A stretch of 64,000 nucleotides of DNA from Hydrogenophaga crocea (GTDB lineage: Bacteria > Pseudomonadota > Gammaproteobacteria > Burkholderiales > Burkholderiaceae_C): NCBI RefSeq assembly GCF_011388215.1, contig NZ_CP049989.1, positions 4,134,001 to 4,198,000 of the forward strand. The letters run 5' to 3'. The notes below the pieces were generated by a model. It searched no databases, was not told the origin of the DNA, and saw only the letters and a program-made list of their open reading frames with translations. The position numbers and the translations under genes are program-made. Positions 44,577 through 53,600 of the stretch are shown here, one piece after another. Numbering within the stretch: position 1 is the first letter of the stretch; each line of letters opens with the position of its first letter.

Positions 44577-45578
44577 ATGACCGACCTGACCATGCAAGCG
44601 CTGATCATCGAAAGCGCCAACACCCCTTTCAAACGCATCCAGCTGGCCAAGCCTGTTCCGCAGCAAGGGCAGGCCTTGGTGAAGATCAAGGCCAGCGGTG
44701 TCAATCCGCTGGACACCAAGATCCGGGCCGGCGTGGCGGCGCATGCCAGGCAAGCGCTCCCCGCCATCCTGGGGATGGACCTTGCGGGCACCGTTGAAGC
44801 GCTTGGGCCAGGCGTCACTTCATTGCGGGTGGGCGACGACGTGTACGGCCTGGCGGGTGGCATCGGGGGTCTTCAGGGCACCCTGGCCGAGTACGTCGCA
44901 GTCGATGCCGAGTTGCTTGCCATCAAGCCAGACACGCTCAGCATGCGGGAGGCTGCGGCGCTTCCGCTCGCGGCGATAACGGCTTGGGAAGGACTGGTCG
45001 ATCGGGCGAACATACAGGCCGATCAAACCGTTCTGATTCACGGAGGCGCGGGGGGTGTCGGCAGTGTGGCGGTGCAGATTGCCGTGGCGAAGGGCGCGAA
45101 GGTGTATGCAACGGGTTCGGCCGCTCAGAAGAACACCATCGAAGGCTTGGGGGCCGTCGCGATCGACTACAACGAACACCCTGTTGAGGCGTACGTGGAA
45201 CGCCATACGGGTGGCGCCGGGTTTGACATCGTCTATGACACGGTGGGTGGCCCAGTGCTCGACAGCTCTTTTGTGGCCGTGCGCGAACATGGGGGGCACG
45301 TGGTGAGCTGCCTGGGATGGGGCACGCACCGCCTGGCGCCGCTGTCCTTTCGCGCCGCCACCTACTCTGGTGTGTTCACGCTGATCCCCATGATCACAGG
45401 GCGTGGGCGAGCGCACCACCGTGAAATTCTCAACGCGATCACGGCGTTGGTCGAAGCCGGCAAACTTCGCCCGCTTCTGCGGCAAGAGACCTTTGATTTC
45501 CGTTCCATCGAGGCCGCGCATGCGTTGGTCGCTTCGGGCAAAACGAACGGCAAAGTGGTGGTCGACATTGCCTGGTAG
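44577..45578 (+). CDS. Zinc-type alcohol dehydrogenase-like NADP-dependent oxidoreductase
   Basis: Medium-chain dehydrogenase/reductase of 333 residues in the quinone oxidoreductase group, without structural zinc Cys clusters. It shows ASGVNPLDTKIRAG, GMDLAGTVEALGPGV, the nucleotide-binding loop VLIHGGAGGVGSVAVQIAVAKGA and YDTVGGPVLDSSF. GGAG lies five bases before the ATG. Members reduce quinones or alpha,beta-unsaturated carbonyls with NADPH. It is probably activated or repressed by the divergent LysR. Base composition is lower in GC than its surroundings. Confidence 0.92.
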   Translation: MTDLTMQALIIESANTPFKRIQLAKPVPQQGQALVKIKASGVNPLDTKIRAGVAAHARQALPAILGMDLAGTVEALGPGVTSLRVGDDVYGLAGGIGGLQGTLAEYVAVDAELLAIKPDTLSMREAAALPLAAITAWEGLVDRANIQADQTVLIHGGAGGVGSVAVQIAVAKGAKVYATGSAAQKNTIEGLGAVAIDYNEHPVEAYVERHTGGAGFDIVYDTVGGPVLDSSFVAVREHGGHVVSCLGWGTHRLAPLSFRAATYSGVFTLIPMITGRGRAHHREILNAITALVEAGKLRPLLRQETFDFRSIEAAHALVASGKTNGKVVVDIAW

Positions 45579-45593
45579 AGCTCGACGAAGCGC

Positions 45594-46604
45594 TCACCCG
45601 CCTGGATCCGATGCGGCGCCAGCGGTGCTCGGTGAAGCCGACACCACCTCGACCGTGACGTGCGAGAGCTCGTGCACCGGCGCCAGCAGGGCCTTGTAGG
45701 TCGCGGGTGTTTGCGGGTTCGCCGAGCCGATGGAGACGATGGCCGCAAAGTGCCCCGGCCCCAGCTGCCAGACGTGCAGGTCGAGCACGGTGTCGCCGGT
45801 GGCGGCGAGCGCCTCGCGGATCTCGTCGCGCAGGTCAGCGGCTTCGACCGGCGCGTCCAGCAGCACGCGGCCCGCGGCCCGGATGAGCCCCCACGCCCAG
45901 CGTGCGATGACCAGGGCGCCGACCACGCCCATCAGCGGGTCGGCCCACAGCCAACCCTGGCTGCGCCCCAGCAGCAGCGCCACGATGGCGAGCACCGAGG
46001 TGAGGGCGTCGGCCAGCACGTGGATGTAGGCCGCGCGCAGGTTGTTGTCGTGGGCCGGGGCGTGATCGCCGTGGTCGTGATCGTGGTGATGTGCGTGCCC
46101 GTGCCCGTGCCCGTGCCCGTGGTGGTGATGCCCGTGGTCGTCCTTGAGCAGCCACGCCGACAGCAGGTTCACGAGCAGGCCGACGACTGCCACCGCAAGG
46201 GCCTGCTCGAAACCGATGGGCACCGGGCGCACCAGCCGCACGAAGCTCTCGTAGGCGATCAGCACGGCCACCAGCGCCAGCACCACCGCGCTCGCGAAGC
46301 CAGCGAGGTCGCCGAACTTGCCGGTGCCGAAGGAGAAGCGCGGGTCGTCGGCGTGGCGCCGCGCGTAGCGGTAGGCCAGGGCGGTGATGAGCAAGGCCCC
46401 CGCGTGCGTGGCCATGTGCCAACCATCGGCCACCAGGGCCATGGAGCTGAACACGGTGCCGGCCACGATCTCGACCAGCATCATGCTGGCCGTCAGTGCG
46501 ATCACCCACCACACGCGCCGCTCGTTGCGCGCGTGGTCGGCGCCGAGGAAGTGGTGCGTGTGGGGCGCGGTGAAGGGCGCGGCGGTTGAAGACACCGTGT
46601 TCAT
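45594..46604 (-). CDS. dmeF: Cation diffusion facilitator, DmeF-like Ni/Co exporter
   Basis: Inner-membrane metal exporter of 336 residues. Six membrane helices are expected; the first starts near VWWVIALTASMMLVEIVAG. Metal-site helices carry ADGWHMATHAGALL (TM2) and AYIHVLADALTSVLAI (TM5). A cytoplasmic His-rich loop (about 165-195) contains HGHHHHGHGHGHGHAHHHDH, encoded in part by four tandem GTGCCC units. The THHFLG motif at the N-terminus is also DmeF-like. Its start overlaps the stop codon of the upstream sensor by four bases. This matches the dmeRF arrangement known for nickel and cobalt resistance. Confidence 0.9.
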   Translation of the reverse strand: MNTVSSTAAPFTAPHTHHFLGADHARNERRVWWVIALTASMMLVEIVAGTVFSSMALVADGWHMATHAGALLITALAYRYARRHADDPRFSFGTGKFGDLAGFASAVVLALVAVLIAYESFVRLVRPVPIGFEQALAVAVVGLLVNLLSAWLLKDDHGHHHHGHGHGHGHAHHHDHDHGDHAPAHDNNLRAAYIHVLADALTSVLAIVALLLGRSQGWLWADPLMGVVGALVIARWAWGLIRAAGRVLLDAPVEAADLRDEIREALAATGDTVLDLHVWQLGPGHFAAIVSIGSANPQTPATYKALLAPVHELSHVTVEVVSASPSTAGAASDPGG

Positions 46605-46873
46605 TTCAGGTACGCCCGGATCACCTCGGCCATTTCCTGGCCGCCCAGCCGGCGCGCCTTGGCGCTCTCGGCTTCGACCACGTGCTCCAGCAGGTGGTCT
46701 TCCATCAGCTCGGCGGTCAGGCCGTTCAACGCACCCCGCGCCGACGCCAGCTGGCGCAGCACCTCGCCGCAGGCCAGGTCCGCATCGAGCGCGCGCTCGA
46801 TGCCTTCCAGCTGGCCTTTGATGCGCCGCACGCGCGCCAGCAGCTTGGTTTTCTTTCGCAGGGTGTGGGACAT
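46601..46873 (-). CDS. dmeR: RcnR/DmeR-type Ni/Co-sensing repressor (CsoR family)
   Basis: All-helical metal sensor of 90 residues. The metal-ligand fingerprint His3, Cys35, His60, His64 of RcnR is complete. The formaldehyde sensor FrmR lacks His64, and copper sensors use a different set. The core reads LLARVRRIKGQLEGIERAL and SARGALNGLTAELMEDHLLEH. It should repress the operon until Ni(II) or Co(II) binds. A G-tract operator lies 15 bases upstream of the start. The downstream gene is the exporter. Confidence 0.93.
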   Translation of the reverse strand: MSHTLRKKTKLLARVRRIKGQLEGIERALDADLACGEVLRQLASARGALNGLTAELMEDHLLEHVVEAESAKARRLGGQEMAEVIRAYLK

Positions 46874-46887
46874 GCTCGCTCGAAAAT

Positions 46888-46904
46888 ATAGCCAGGGGGG
46901 CTAT
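46888..46904 (-). promoter_or_regulatory. RcnR/DmeR operator with G-tract
   Basis: The sequence ATAGCCAGGGGGGCTAT combines inverted arms ATAGCC/GGCTAT with a run of six G. RcnR-family regulators recognise a G/C tract flanked by AT-rich inverted repeats. The site is directly upstream of dmeR, in the position where repression of dmeRF is expected, and includes AT-rich sequence (AAAATATA) that could be the -10 region. Confidence 0.75.
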
Positions 46905-46941
46905 GTTACCCGGGCACCTCACGAGCGGCTGCCCAAAAGCA

Positions 46942-46965
46942 AAGAAGGCCCCTGAGGGCCTTCTT
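46942..46965 (-). terminator. Terminator after DUF4148 copy B
   Basis: AAGAAGGCCC and GGGCCTTCTT form a perfect 10-base stem with loop CTGA (+ strand reading). Read leftward it is followed by TGCTTTTGGGC. It lies 22 bases beyond the copy B stop codon. Confidence 0.8.
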
Positions 46966-46987
46966 GTTTGAGCGCGTAGTGCGGCGT

Positions 46988-47290
46988 TCAGACGCCGGTC
47001 GGCACGATCTCGCCGCGGGCCGTGCGGCCCTGCTTGAGTGCCAGCGCCGCTTCGGCGCGCACCTGCTCGCGGCTCAGGCCGCTGGCAATGGCGGTGCCCG
47101 GCTGCTCCGTGGCTTCGCCGCGGGCGATCAGGCCGTCGCGGTTGGCTTGCACGGCCTGGGCCTGCACTTCGGCGCGGCTCAGCGTGGAGGTGAAGTGGAA
47201 CACTTCATTGCCTTCGATCGGGCCTTGGGCGAACGAGGCGCCGGCGGTCAGGGCAAAAGCGAGGGGCAGAACGAAACGGGCGGTTTTCAT
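46988..47290 (-). CDS. Exported DUF4148-family protein (copy B)
   Basis: Product of 100 residues. It differs from copy A only in FHFTST for FNFTST and in ending VPTGV, judged from the translations. The signal peptide is the same as in copy A, whereas copy C has a different one. The gene is inverted relative to A and C and has its own leader and terminator, so it should be expressed independently. The function is unknown. Confidence 0.88.
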   Translation of the reverse strand: MKTARFVLPLAFALTAGASFAQGPIEGNEVFHFTSTLSRAEVQAQAVQANRDGLIARGEATEQPGTAIASGLSREQVRAEAALALKQGRTARGEIVPTGV

Positions 47291-47441
47291 GATGAGGTCC
47301 TTGAAACAGAGGTTGAGCGTTTGGCTTGACTTGGTCTTCACATGCCGCTGTTGTGTTCGGCATGGGATGAATTGTGAAAGTCGGCCCTGTTTCGAAAAAC
47401 CACCGCGCCCACAACGCACTGTTTCGCGTTTGGCAACAAGC
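46988..47441 (-). repeat. DUF4148 cassette copy B (inverted)
   Basis: Inverted copy of the cassette at 43056-43512. The leader (47291-47441) retains the GAAACAGTGCG, GTGGTTTTTCGAAAC and CTCAACCTCTGTTT blocks with small indels. The inverted repeat CATGCCG/CGGCATG lies at 47341-47364 with a 10-base loop. With copy A it forms a pair of large inverted repeats around the LysR-oxidoreductase-dmeRF block. Confidence 0.88.
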
Positions 47442-47479
47442 ATTCGCGGCAGTGCCGCGCGGCATGCGACCATCGCGCC

Positions 47480-48103
47480 ATGGCCAAACCCCCGCCCCCT
47501 CACCTGCAACGCACCGTCGTCATGGGCACCGTGGGCCGCAGCGGCGGCGCGGTGCTGCGCGAGCTGCTGGGCCAGGTGCCGCCACCGCCCGTCACCGTGC
47601 TGGGCACGCGCCCGTTCCGCCACCTGCCGCGCGGCCTCATGCAGGCCGTGGTCGAAGGCAGCGGCTGGGCCGCGTGCCTGCGCCACATCGATGCGGGCGA
47701 CCGCGTGCTCATCGTGTTCGACACGCAGCGCCACGAGCGCGAAAGCGTGTTCTGGCGGCTCGAGCGCGCGCACCTGATCGACCTGGCGAGCGCACTGCAC
47801 GCGCGCGGCCTGCAGCGGCTCGACGTGGTCTTTGCGCCCGACCAGCCCGCGAGCGCCGCCGAAACCGTGGCGCTCAAGAGCCTGGGCTACGGCATCCACG
47901 TGCCCGGCCCGGGCCAGCGCGCGGTGGCCAAGGCCACGGGCGGCGCCACGAGCGCGCCCGCGCGCCTGGGCCAGTGGGTCATCCACATCCTGGTCGACAC
48001 CATGCGCCAGTTCAGCCAGAGCCTGATCCACGGGCGGCGGCAGCAGCGCGAGCGCGCGCGGACGCGCCAGCGCGAACGCGAAACGGGCAACCGGGGCGAC
48101 TGA
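47480..48103 (+). CDS. Unknown protein with a Rossmann-like N-terminus
   Basis: Product of 207 residues that I do not recognise. The start MAKPPPPHLQRTVVMGTVGRS leads into a glycine-rich turn (GTVGRSGG) after a short beta strand, resembling a dinucleotide-binding loop. LGTRPFRHLPRGLMQAVVEGSG, DRVLIVFDTQRHERESVFWR and GYGIHVPGPGQRAVAKATGG suggest an alternating alpha/beta fold. The C-terminal 20 residues are Arg/Gln-rich and probably disordered. It lies between DUF4148 copies B and C. Codon usage matches the genome. Confidence 0.65.
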   Translation: MAKPPPPHLQRTVVMGTVGRSGGAVLRELLGQVPPPPVTVLGTRPFRHLPRGLMQAVVEGSGWAACLRHIDAGDRVLIVFDTQRHERESVFWRLERAHLIDLASALHARGLQRLDVVFAPDQPASAAETVALKSLGYGIHVPGPGQRAVAKATGGATSAPARLGQWVIHILVDTMRQFSQSLIHGRRQQRERARTRQRERETGNRGD

Positions 48104-48124
48104 ATCCGGGGCGCGACGACCCGC

Positions 48125-48586
48125 GCTTGTTGCCGATCGCGAAACAGTGCGTTGTGGGCGCGGTGGTTTTTCGAAACGGGGCCGGCTTTCACAATCCATC
48201 CCATGCCGAACACAAACAGCGGCATGTGAAAGAACCCAAGTCAAGCCACCCGCTCAACCTCTGTTTCGAAAGACCCCATCATGAAAACCGCTCAAAGCCT
48301 CGCCCTCTCCGTTGTCCTCGCCCTGTCGGCCGGCGCCTCGTTCGCCCAAGGCCCGATCGAGGGCAATGAAGTGTTCCACTTCACCTCCACGCTGAGCCGC
48401 GCCGAAGTGCAGGCCCAGGCCGTGCAAGCCAACCGCGACGGCCTGATCGCCCGCGGCGAAGCCACGGAGCAGCCGGGCACCGCGATCGCCAGCGGCCTGA
48501 GCCGCGAGCAGGTGCGCGCCGAAGCGGCGCTGGCACTCAAGCAGGGCCGCACGGCCCGCGGCGAGATCGTGCCGACCGGCGTCTGA
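48125..48586 (+). repeat. DUF4148 cassette copy C
   Basis: Third copy, direct with respect to A. The leader (48125-48280) is almost the same as in A. Its inverted repeat CATGCCG/CGGCATG lies at 48202-48226 with an 11-base loop. The mature coding part matches copy B, but the signal-peptide codons differ. Confidence 0.9.
48281..48586 (+). CDS. Exported DUF4148-family protein (copy C)
   Basis: Product of 101 residues. The signal peptide (MKTAQSLALSVVLALSAGASFA) differs from copies A and B, while the mature sequence from GPIEGNEVFHFTSTL to VPTGV is the same as copy B. This suggests gene conversion over the mature part, or selection on it, with an independent signal peptide. No function is known. 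A strong terminator follows. Confidence 0.88.
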   Translation: MKTAQSLALSVVLALSAGASFAQGPIEGNEVFHFTSTLSRAEVQAQAVQANRDGLIARGEATEQPGTAIASGLSREQVRAEAALALKQGRTARGEIVPTGV

Positions 48587-48605
48587 ACGCTGCGCTTCGC
48601 GCTCC

Positions 48606-48635
48606 AACAAAAAGGCCCCTCGGGGCCTTTTTGTT
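48606..48635. terminator. Terminator after DUF4148 copy C
   Basis: AACAAAAAGGCCC and GGGCCTTTTTGTT form a perfect 13-base stem around CTCG, with a T-run in the right arm and an A-run in the left arm. It is a canonical intrinsic terminator, probably active in both directions, between copy C and the convergent hydrolase gene. Confidence 0.9.
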
Positions 48636-48657
48636 TGGGGATGCGATGCGCCAGGCC

Positions 48658-49185
48658 TCAGCCGCCCAGCGCCTGCGCCACCGTGGCCATGTTCACGCGC
48701 GTGCCCAGGCCCCCCAGCGCCAGCTTGTGCACCACCTCGCTCAGCGTGGTGGTGGCGTCGCCGAGCACCGTGACCTTGCCGTAGGCCTCTGCGCTTTTCG
48801 AGAGCGCGGTGTAGGTCACGCAGTGCTGGGTCATCATGCCGCACAGCAGCAGCTCGTCCACGCCGCGCGCCTTCAGTTCCTGGGCGAGCGTGGTCTGTGC
48901 GAACGAGTCGGCCTGGTGCTTCACCACCACGGGCGCATCGGGCGCGGCGGCCAGCACCTGCGGGTGGATCTTCACGCCCTCGGAGTCGGCGTTGAAGAAG
49001 GGCGCGGCGCCGGGGGGCGCTTTCGACACGTGCTGCACCAGCACCACCGGCAGGCCCTGCGCGCGCGCCGCGGCCATGGCCTTGAGCGTGGCCGCGAGCG
49101 CGGCCTCGGCGTTCCACAGCGGGAACAGGCCGTTGGGGAAGTAGTCGTTCTGGACGTCGATGACGATGAGGGCGGGTTTGGGCAT
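48658..49185 (-). CDS. Isochorismatase-family cysteine hydrolase
   Basis: Cytoplasmic hydrolase of 175 residues. The catalytic triad of the family is visible: Asp10 (IVIDVQNDYF), Lys in VVVKHQADSF and Cys in LCGMMTQHCVTYT. AGGTGA lies five bases before the ATG and fixes the start. The family includes nicotinamidases, ureidoacrylate and biuret hydrolases; nothing here specifies the substrate. Confidence 0.92.
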   Translation of the reverse strand: MPKPALIVIDVQNDYFPNGLFPLWNAEAALAATLKAMAAARAQGLPVVLVQHVSKAPPGAAPFFNADSEGVKIHPQVLAAAPDAPVVVKHQADSFAQTTLAQELKARGVDELLLCGMMTQHCVTYTALSKSAEAYGKVTVLGDATTTLSEVVHKLALGGLGTRVNMATVAQALGG

Positions 49186-49261
49186 GGGGTTCACCTGAAG
49201 CACAAAGACGGCGCGCATTCTTGCATCGCCGCGCGCTTCGCGTGGCGATGCCCTTGCGGCT

Positions 49262-50698
49262 TCAGCGCGCCGCCACCTCCCACCCCCCACCCAGCGCGCG
49301 GATCAGCTGCACCGTGGCCTGCTGCTGCGTGGCGGCCACGCGCTGGGCCTGGCGGCGGTTGGCGAGTTCGTTGCGGCGCGCATCGAGCAGTTCGAGCTGG
49401 CTCACCAGGCCGTTGCGGTAGCGCGTTTCCGCGATCGCGCTCGCGCGCTGCGCGGCGTTCACCGCGCGGCCCTGGGCCTGCGCCTGTTCGTCGAGCAGGC
49501 GCAGCGCGGCGAGCTGGTCTTCCACCTCGCGCAGCGCGTTGAGCACCTGGCCGCGGTATTGCGCGGCCGAGGCATCGAACTGGGCCTGCGCGCTCTGCAC
49601 ACCGGCGTCGCGGCGGCCGCCGTCGAACAGGGGCACCGCGAGCAGCGCACCCACGCCCCAGGCGCGCGCCGACCACTTGAACAGGTCCCCGAGCTCGGGC
49701 GAGGCAAAGCCGGCCGCCGCGGTGAGCGAGACGCTGGGGAACCACGCCGTCTGCGCCACGCCCACGCGCGCCTGCGCCGCGAGCAGCTGCGCCTGGGCGG
49801 CGGCCACATCGGGCCGGCGCGCGAGCACGCTCGCGGGCACGCCCGCGGGGATCACGGGCAACTCGCGCGCGGTGTTGTCCGCGGTCCGGGTCGGCAGCGT
49901 GAAGCCGCTCGCGGGCGCGCCCACCAGCACCGCCAACGCGTTCTCCAGCGCGCTGCGCTGGCGCTCCAGCGCAAAGGCCTCGGCCTCGGTGGCCGCGAGA
50001 TCGGTCTGGATGCGGATCACGTCGAGCTCGGCCACGTCGCCGGCCTCGAAGCGGCGTTGCGTGAGGCGCAGCGTGTCGCCATAGGCGCGCGCGGTGTCCT
50101 GCACCAGCGCGCGTTCGGTGTCGGTGGCGCGCAGCGCAAGGTAGGTCTGCGCGAGCTCGGCCTGCACCAGCAGCCGCGTGCTTTGCAGCAGGGCTTCGCG
50201 CTGCTGTGCGTCGAGCGCGGCGGCGTCCTGGGCGCGCGCGAGCCGGCCGAACAGGTCGAGCTCGTACGACAGGTTCACGCCGGTCTGCAGCAGCGTGGCG
50301 GGCGCGGGGCCGCCGGTGGTGGCGGCGCCGGCGTTGCGCGCGGCCTGCGCGCCCACACCGATCTGCGGCGCGCGATCGGCCTGCGCGCCGCGCAGCAGCG
50401 CGCGCGCCTGGGCCAGCCGCGCGCCGGCTTGTGCGACGTCGGTGTTGTGCGCGTCGGCGCGCGCCACCAGGTCATCGAGCACCGGGTCGCCAAAGGCCTT
50501 CCACCATTCGCCGCGCGGCTGCGCTTCGGCGGCGGGCGCGACGGTCCAGCGCGCGGGGTCGCGCTGCTCCTTGAACTGGGGCGGCGTGTCGGTGGCCGCG
50601 GGCAGCGGGGGCAGGGCGGCGGCGCAACCGGCCAGCACAAGGGCGGCGGCCAGCGGCAGCAGCCGCGAGAGCAGGGGCTTGGTCACGGGGAACTCCAT
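49262..50698 (-). CDS. Outer-membrane efflux lipoprotein, NodT family (MexEF partner)
   Basis: TolC-like channel of 478 residues, last gene of the third RND operon. The lipobox ends VLAGC with Cys at 25. Landmarks are EWWKAFGDPVLDDLVARADAHN, NLSYELDLFGRLARAQDAA, VPASVLARRPDVAAAQAQL, AWFPSVSLTAAAGF and FDGGRRDAGVQ. The start overlaps the pump stop codon by four bases. It corresponds in position to oprN in mexEF-oprN. Confidence 0.95.
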   Translation of the reverse strand: MEFPVTKPLLSRLLPLAAALVLAGCAAALPPLPAATDTPPQFKEQRDPARWTVAPAAEAQPRGEWWKAFGDPVLDDLVARADAHNTDVAQAGARLAQARALLRGAQADRAPQIGVGAQAARNAGAATTGGPAPATLLQTGVNLSYELDLFGRLARAQDAAALDAQQREALLQSTRLLVQAELAQTYLALRATDTERALVQDTARAYGDTLRLTQRRFEAGDVAELDVIRIQTDLAATEAEAFALERQRSALENALAVLVGAPASGFTLPTRTADNTARELPVIPAGVPASVLARRPDVAAAQAQLLAAQARVGVAQTAWFPSVSLTAAAGFASPELGDLFKWSARAWGVGALLAVPLFDGGRRDAGVQSAQAQFDASAAQYRGQVLNALREVEDQLAALRLLDEQAQAQGRAVNAAQRASAIAETRYRNGLVSQLELLDARRNELANRRQAQRVAATQQQATVQLIRALGGGWEVAAR

Positions 50699-53600
50699 CA
50701 GTGTTTCAGGGGCGCGGCGGGCAGGGCGCGCAGGTCGGCGCCGGCGCCGCCCGTGCTGCCCGTGCCGGTGGCAAAGGCTTCGTGCGTGCCGTGCTGGCGC
50801 AGCGGGCGGTTGCCCGCGAGGCGGCGCAGCAGCACGTAGAACACGGGCGTGAGGAACAGGCCGAAGGCGGTCACGCCGATCATGCCGGCGAACACGGCCA
50901 CGCCCATGGCCGAGCGCATCTCGGCGCCCGCGCCGGTGGCCAGCACCAGCGGCAGCACACCCATCACGAAGGCCAGCGAGGTCATGAGGATGGGGCGCAG
51001 CCGCAGGCGGCTGGCCTCGATCGCGGCCTGCACCGGCGAGCGGCCCGCGAACTCGAGTTCGCGCGCGAACTCCACGATCAGGATCGCGTTCTTGGCCGAC
51101 AGCCCCACGAGCACGATGAGCCCGATCTGGGTGAACACGTTGTTGTCGCCGCCGTCGAGCCACACGCCGGTCATGGCCGCGAGCAGGCCCATGGGCACGA
51201 TGAGGATGATGGACAGCGGCAGCGTGAGGCTCTCGTACTGCGCCGCGAGCACCAGGAACACCAGCAGCACCGCGAGCGGGAACACCCACAGCGCCGAGTT
51301 GCCGGCCAGGATCTCCTGGTAGGTGAGCTCGGTCCATTCGTAGCCGATGCCCTGCGGCAGCGTTTCGGCGGCGATGCGCTCGATGGCCGCCTGGGCCTGG
51401 CCCGAGGAATAACCGGGCGCGGGGCCGCCGTTGATGTCGGCCGAGAGGTAGCCGTTGTAGCGCATGGCGCGCTCGGGGCCGTAGGCCGAATCCACCTTGA
51501 GCAGCGCCGACAGCGGGATCATCTCGCCGCTGGTCGAGCGCACCTTGAGCAGGCCGATGTCTTCGGCGCGTGCGCGGTGCGGCGCGTCGGCCTGGGCGCG
51601 CACGCTGTAGGTGCGGCCGAAGCGGTTGAAGTCGTTCACGTAGAGGCTGCCGAGGTAGATCTGCAGGGTGTCGAAGATCTCGGTCACGGGCACGCCGAGC
51701 TGGCGCGCCTTGGTGCGGTCGATGTCGGCATAGAGCTGCGGCACGTTGACCTGCCAGCTCGTGAACATGCCCGCGAGCTCGGGCGTCTGGTAGGCCTTGG
51801 CCATGAAGGCCTTGACCGCCGCGTCCATGGCTTCGTAGCCCAGCGAGGCCTTGTCTTCGAGCTGCAGCTTGAAGCCGCCGGTGGTGCCCAGGCCGGCCAC
51901 GGGCGGCGGCGGGAACATCACCACGAAGGCGTCCTGGATCTCGCCATAGGCCTGGTTGAGCTGGCCCGCCACCGCGGCGCCGCTCTGGTCGGCGCGGCGG
52001 CGCTCGGCGAAGGGCTTGAGCGTGGCGAACACGATGCCGGCGTTGGAGCTGTTGGTGAAGCCGTTGATGGACAGGCCCGGGAAGGCGATGGCGTCTTCCA
52101 CGTTGGGGTTGCGCCGCGTGATCTCGCCCATGCGGCGGATGACCTCGTCGGTGCGGTCGAGCGTGGCGCCGTCGGGCAGCTGCGCGAAACCGATCAGGTA
52201 CTGCTTGTCTTGCGCGGGCACGAAGCCGCCGGGCACGGCCTTGAACAGGCCCACGGTGAGCGCGGCGAGCACCAGGTACAGGCCCATCATCAGCGCCTTG
52301 CGCGAGATCGCGCGGCGCACGCCGCCGCTGTAGGCCTGGGCGCTGCGGTCGAAGAAGCGGTTGAAGGCGCGGAAGAAGCGGCCGAACACGCGGTCCATGC
52401 CGCGCGTGAGCGCGTCCTTGGGCGCGTCGTGGCCGCGCAGCAGCAGCGCCGACAGCGCGGGCGACAGCGTGAGCGAGTTGACCGCCGAGATCACGGTGGA
52501 GATCGCGATGGTCACCGCGAACTGCTTGTAGAACTGGCCCGTGAGACCGCTGATGAAGGCCAGCGGCACGAACACCGCCACCAGCACCAGCGCGATCGCG
52601 ATGATCGGGCCCGAGACCTCGCGCATGGCGCGGTAGGTGGCCTCGCGCGGGCTCAGGCCGGCCTCGATGTTGCGCTCCACGTTCTCCACCACCACGATCG
52701 CGTCGTCGACCACGATGCCGATGGCCAGCACCAGCCCGAACAGCGACAGCGCGTTGATGGAAAAGCCCAGCAGGTGCAGCACCGCGAAGGTGCCCACCAC
52801 CGACACCGGCACCGCGAGCAGCGGAATGATGGACGCGCGCCAGGTCTGCAGGAACACGATCACCACGATCACCACCAGCGCGATGGCTTCGAGCAGGGTC
52901 GTGATGACCGAGTCGATCGAGGCGCGCACGAACTGCGTGGGGTCGTAGGCGATGCGGTACTCCACGCCCTCGGGCATGTTCTTCTGCAGCTCGGCCATGG
53001 TGGCGCGCACCTGGGCCGAGATCTCGAGCGCGTTCGAGCCGGGCGCCTGGAACACGCCCATGCCCACCGCGGGCTCGTTGTTGAGCAGCGAGCGCAGCGC
53101 GTAGTCGGCCGCGCCCATCTCGAGCCGCGCCACGTCGCGCAGCCGGGTCACGGCGCCGTCGCTGCCGGTCTTCACGATGATGTCGCCGAACTCTTCTTCG
53201 GTCTGCAGCCGGCCCTGCGCGTTCACGGAGAGCTGCACGTCCACGCCCGGCAGGCCGGGCGAAGCGCCCACCACACCGGCCGCGGCCTGCACGTTCTGGC
53301 CGCGGATGGCGGCCACCACGTCGCTGGCCGAGAGGCCTCGCTGCGCGACCTTCTGCGGATCGAGCCACACGCGCATGGCGTAGTCGCCGCCGCCGAAGAC
53401 CTGCACCTGGCCCACGCCGGCAATGCGCGCAAGGCGGTCCTTCACGTTGAGCACCGCGTAGTTGCGCAGGTAGTTGATGTCGTAGCGGTCGTTGGGCGAG
53501 ACCAGGTGCACCACCATCGTGATGTCGGGCGAGCTCTTGACCGTGGTCACGCCCAGGCGGCGCACCTCTTCGGGCAGGCGCGGCTCGGCCTGCGACACGC

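Noticed and set aside
43513..47000. Integrated phage or transposon around the low-GC LysR/oxidoreductase genes
   Set aside because: There is no integrase, transposase or terminal target duplication. The flanking repeats are DUF4148 gene cassettes rather than insertion-sequence ends.
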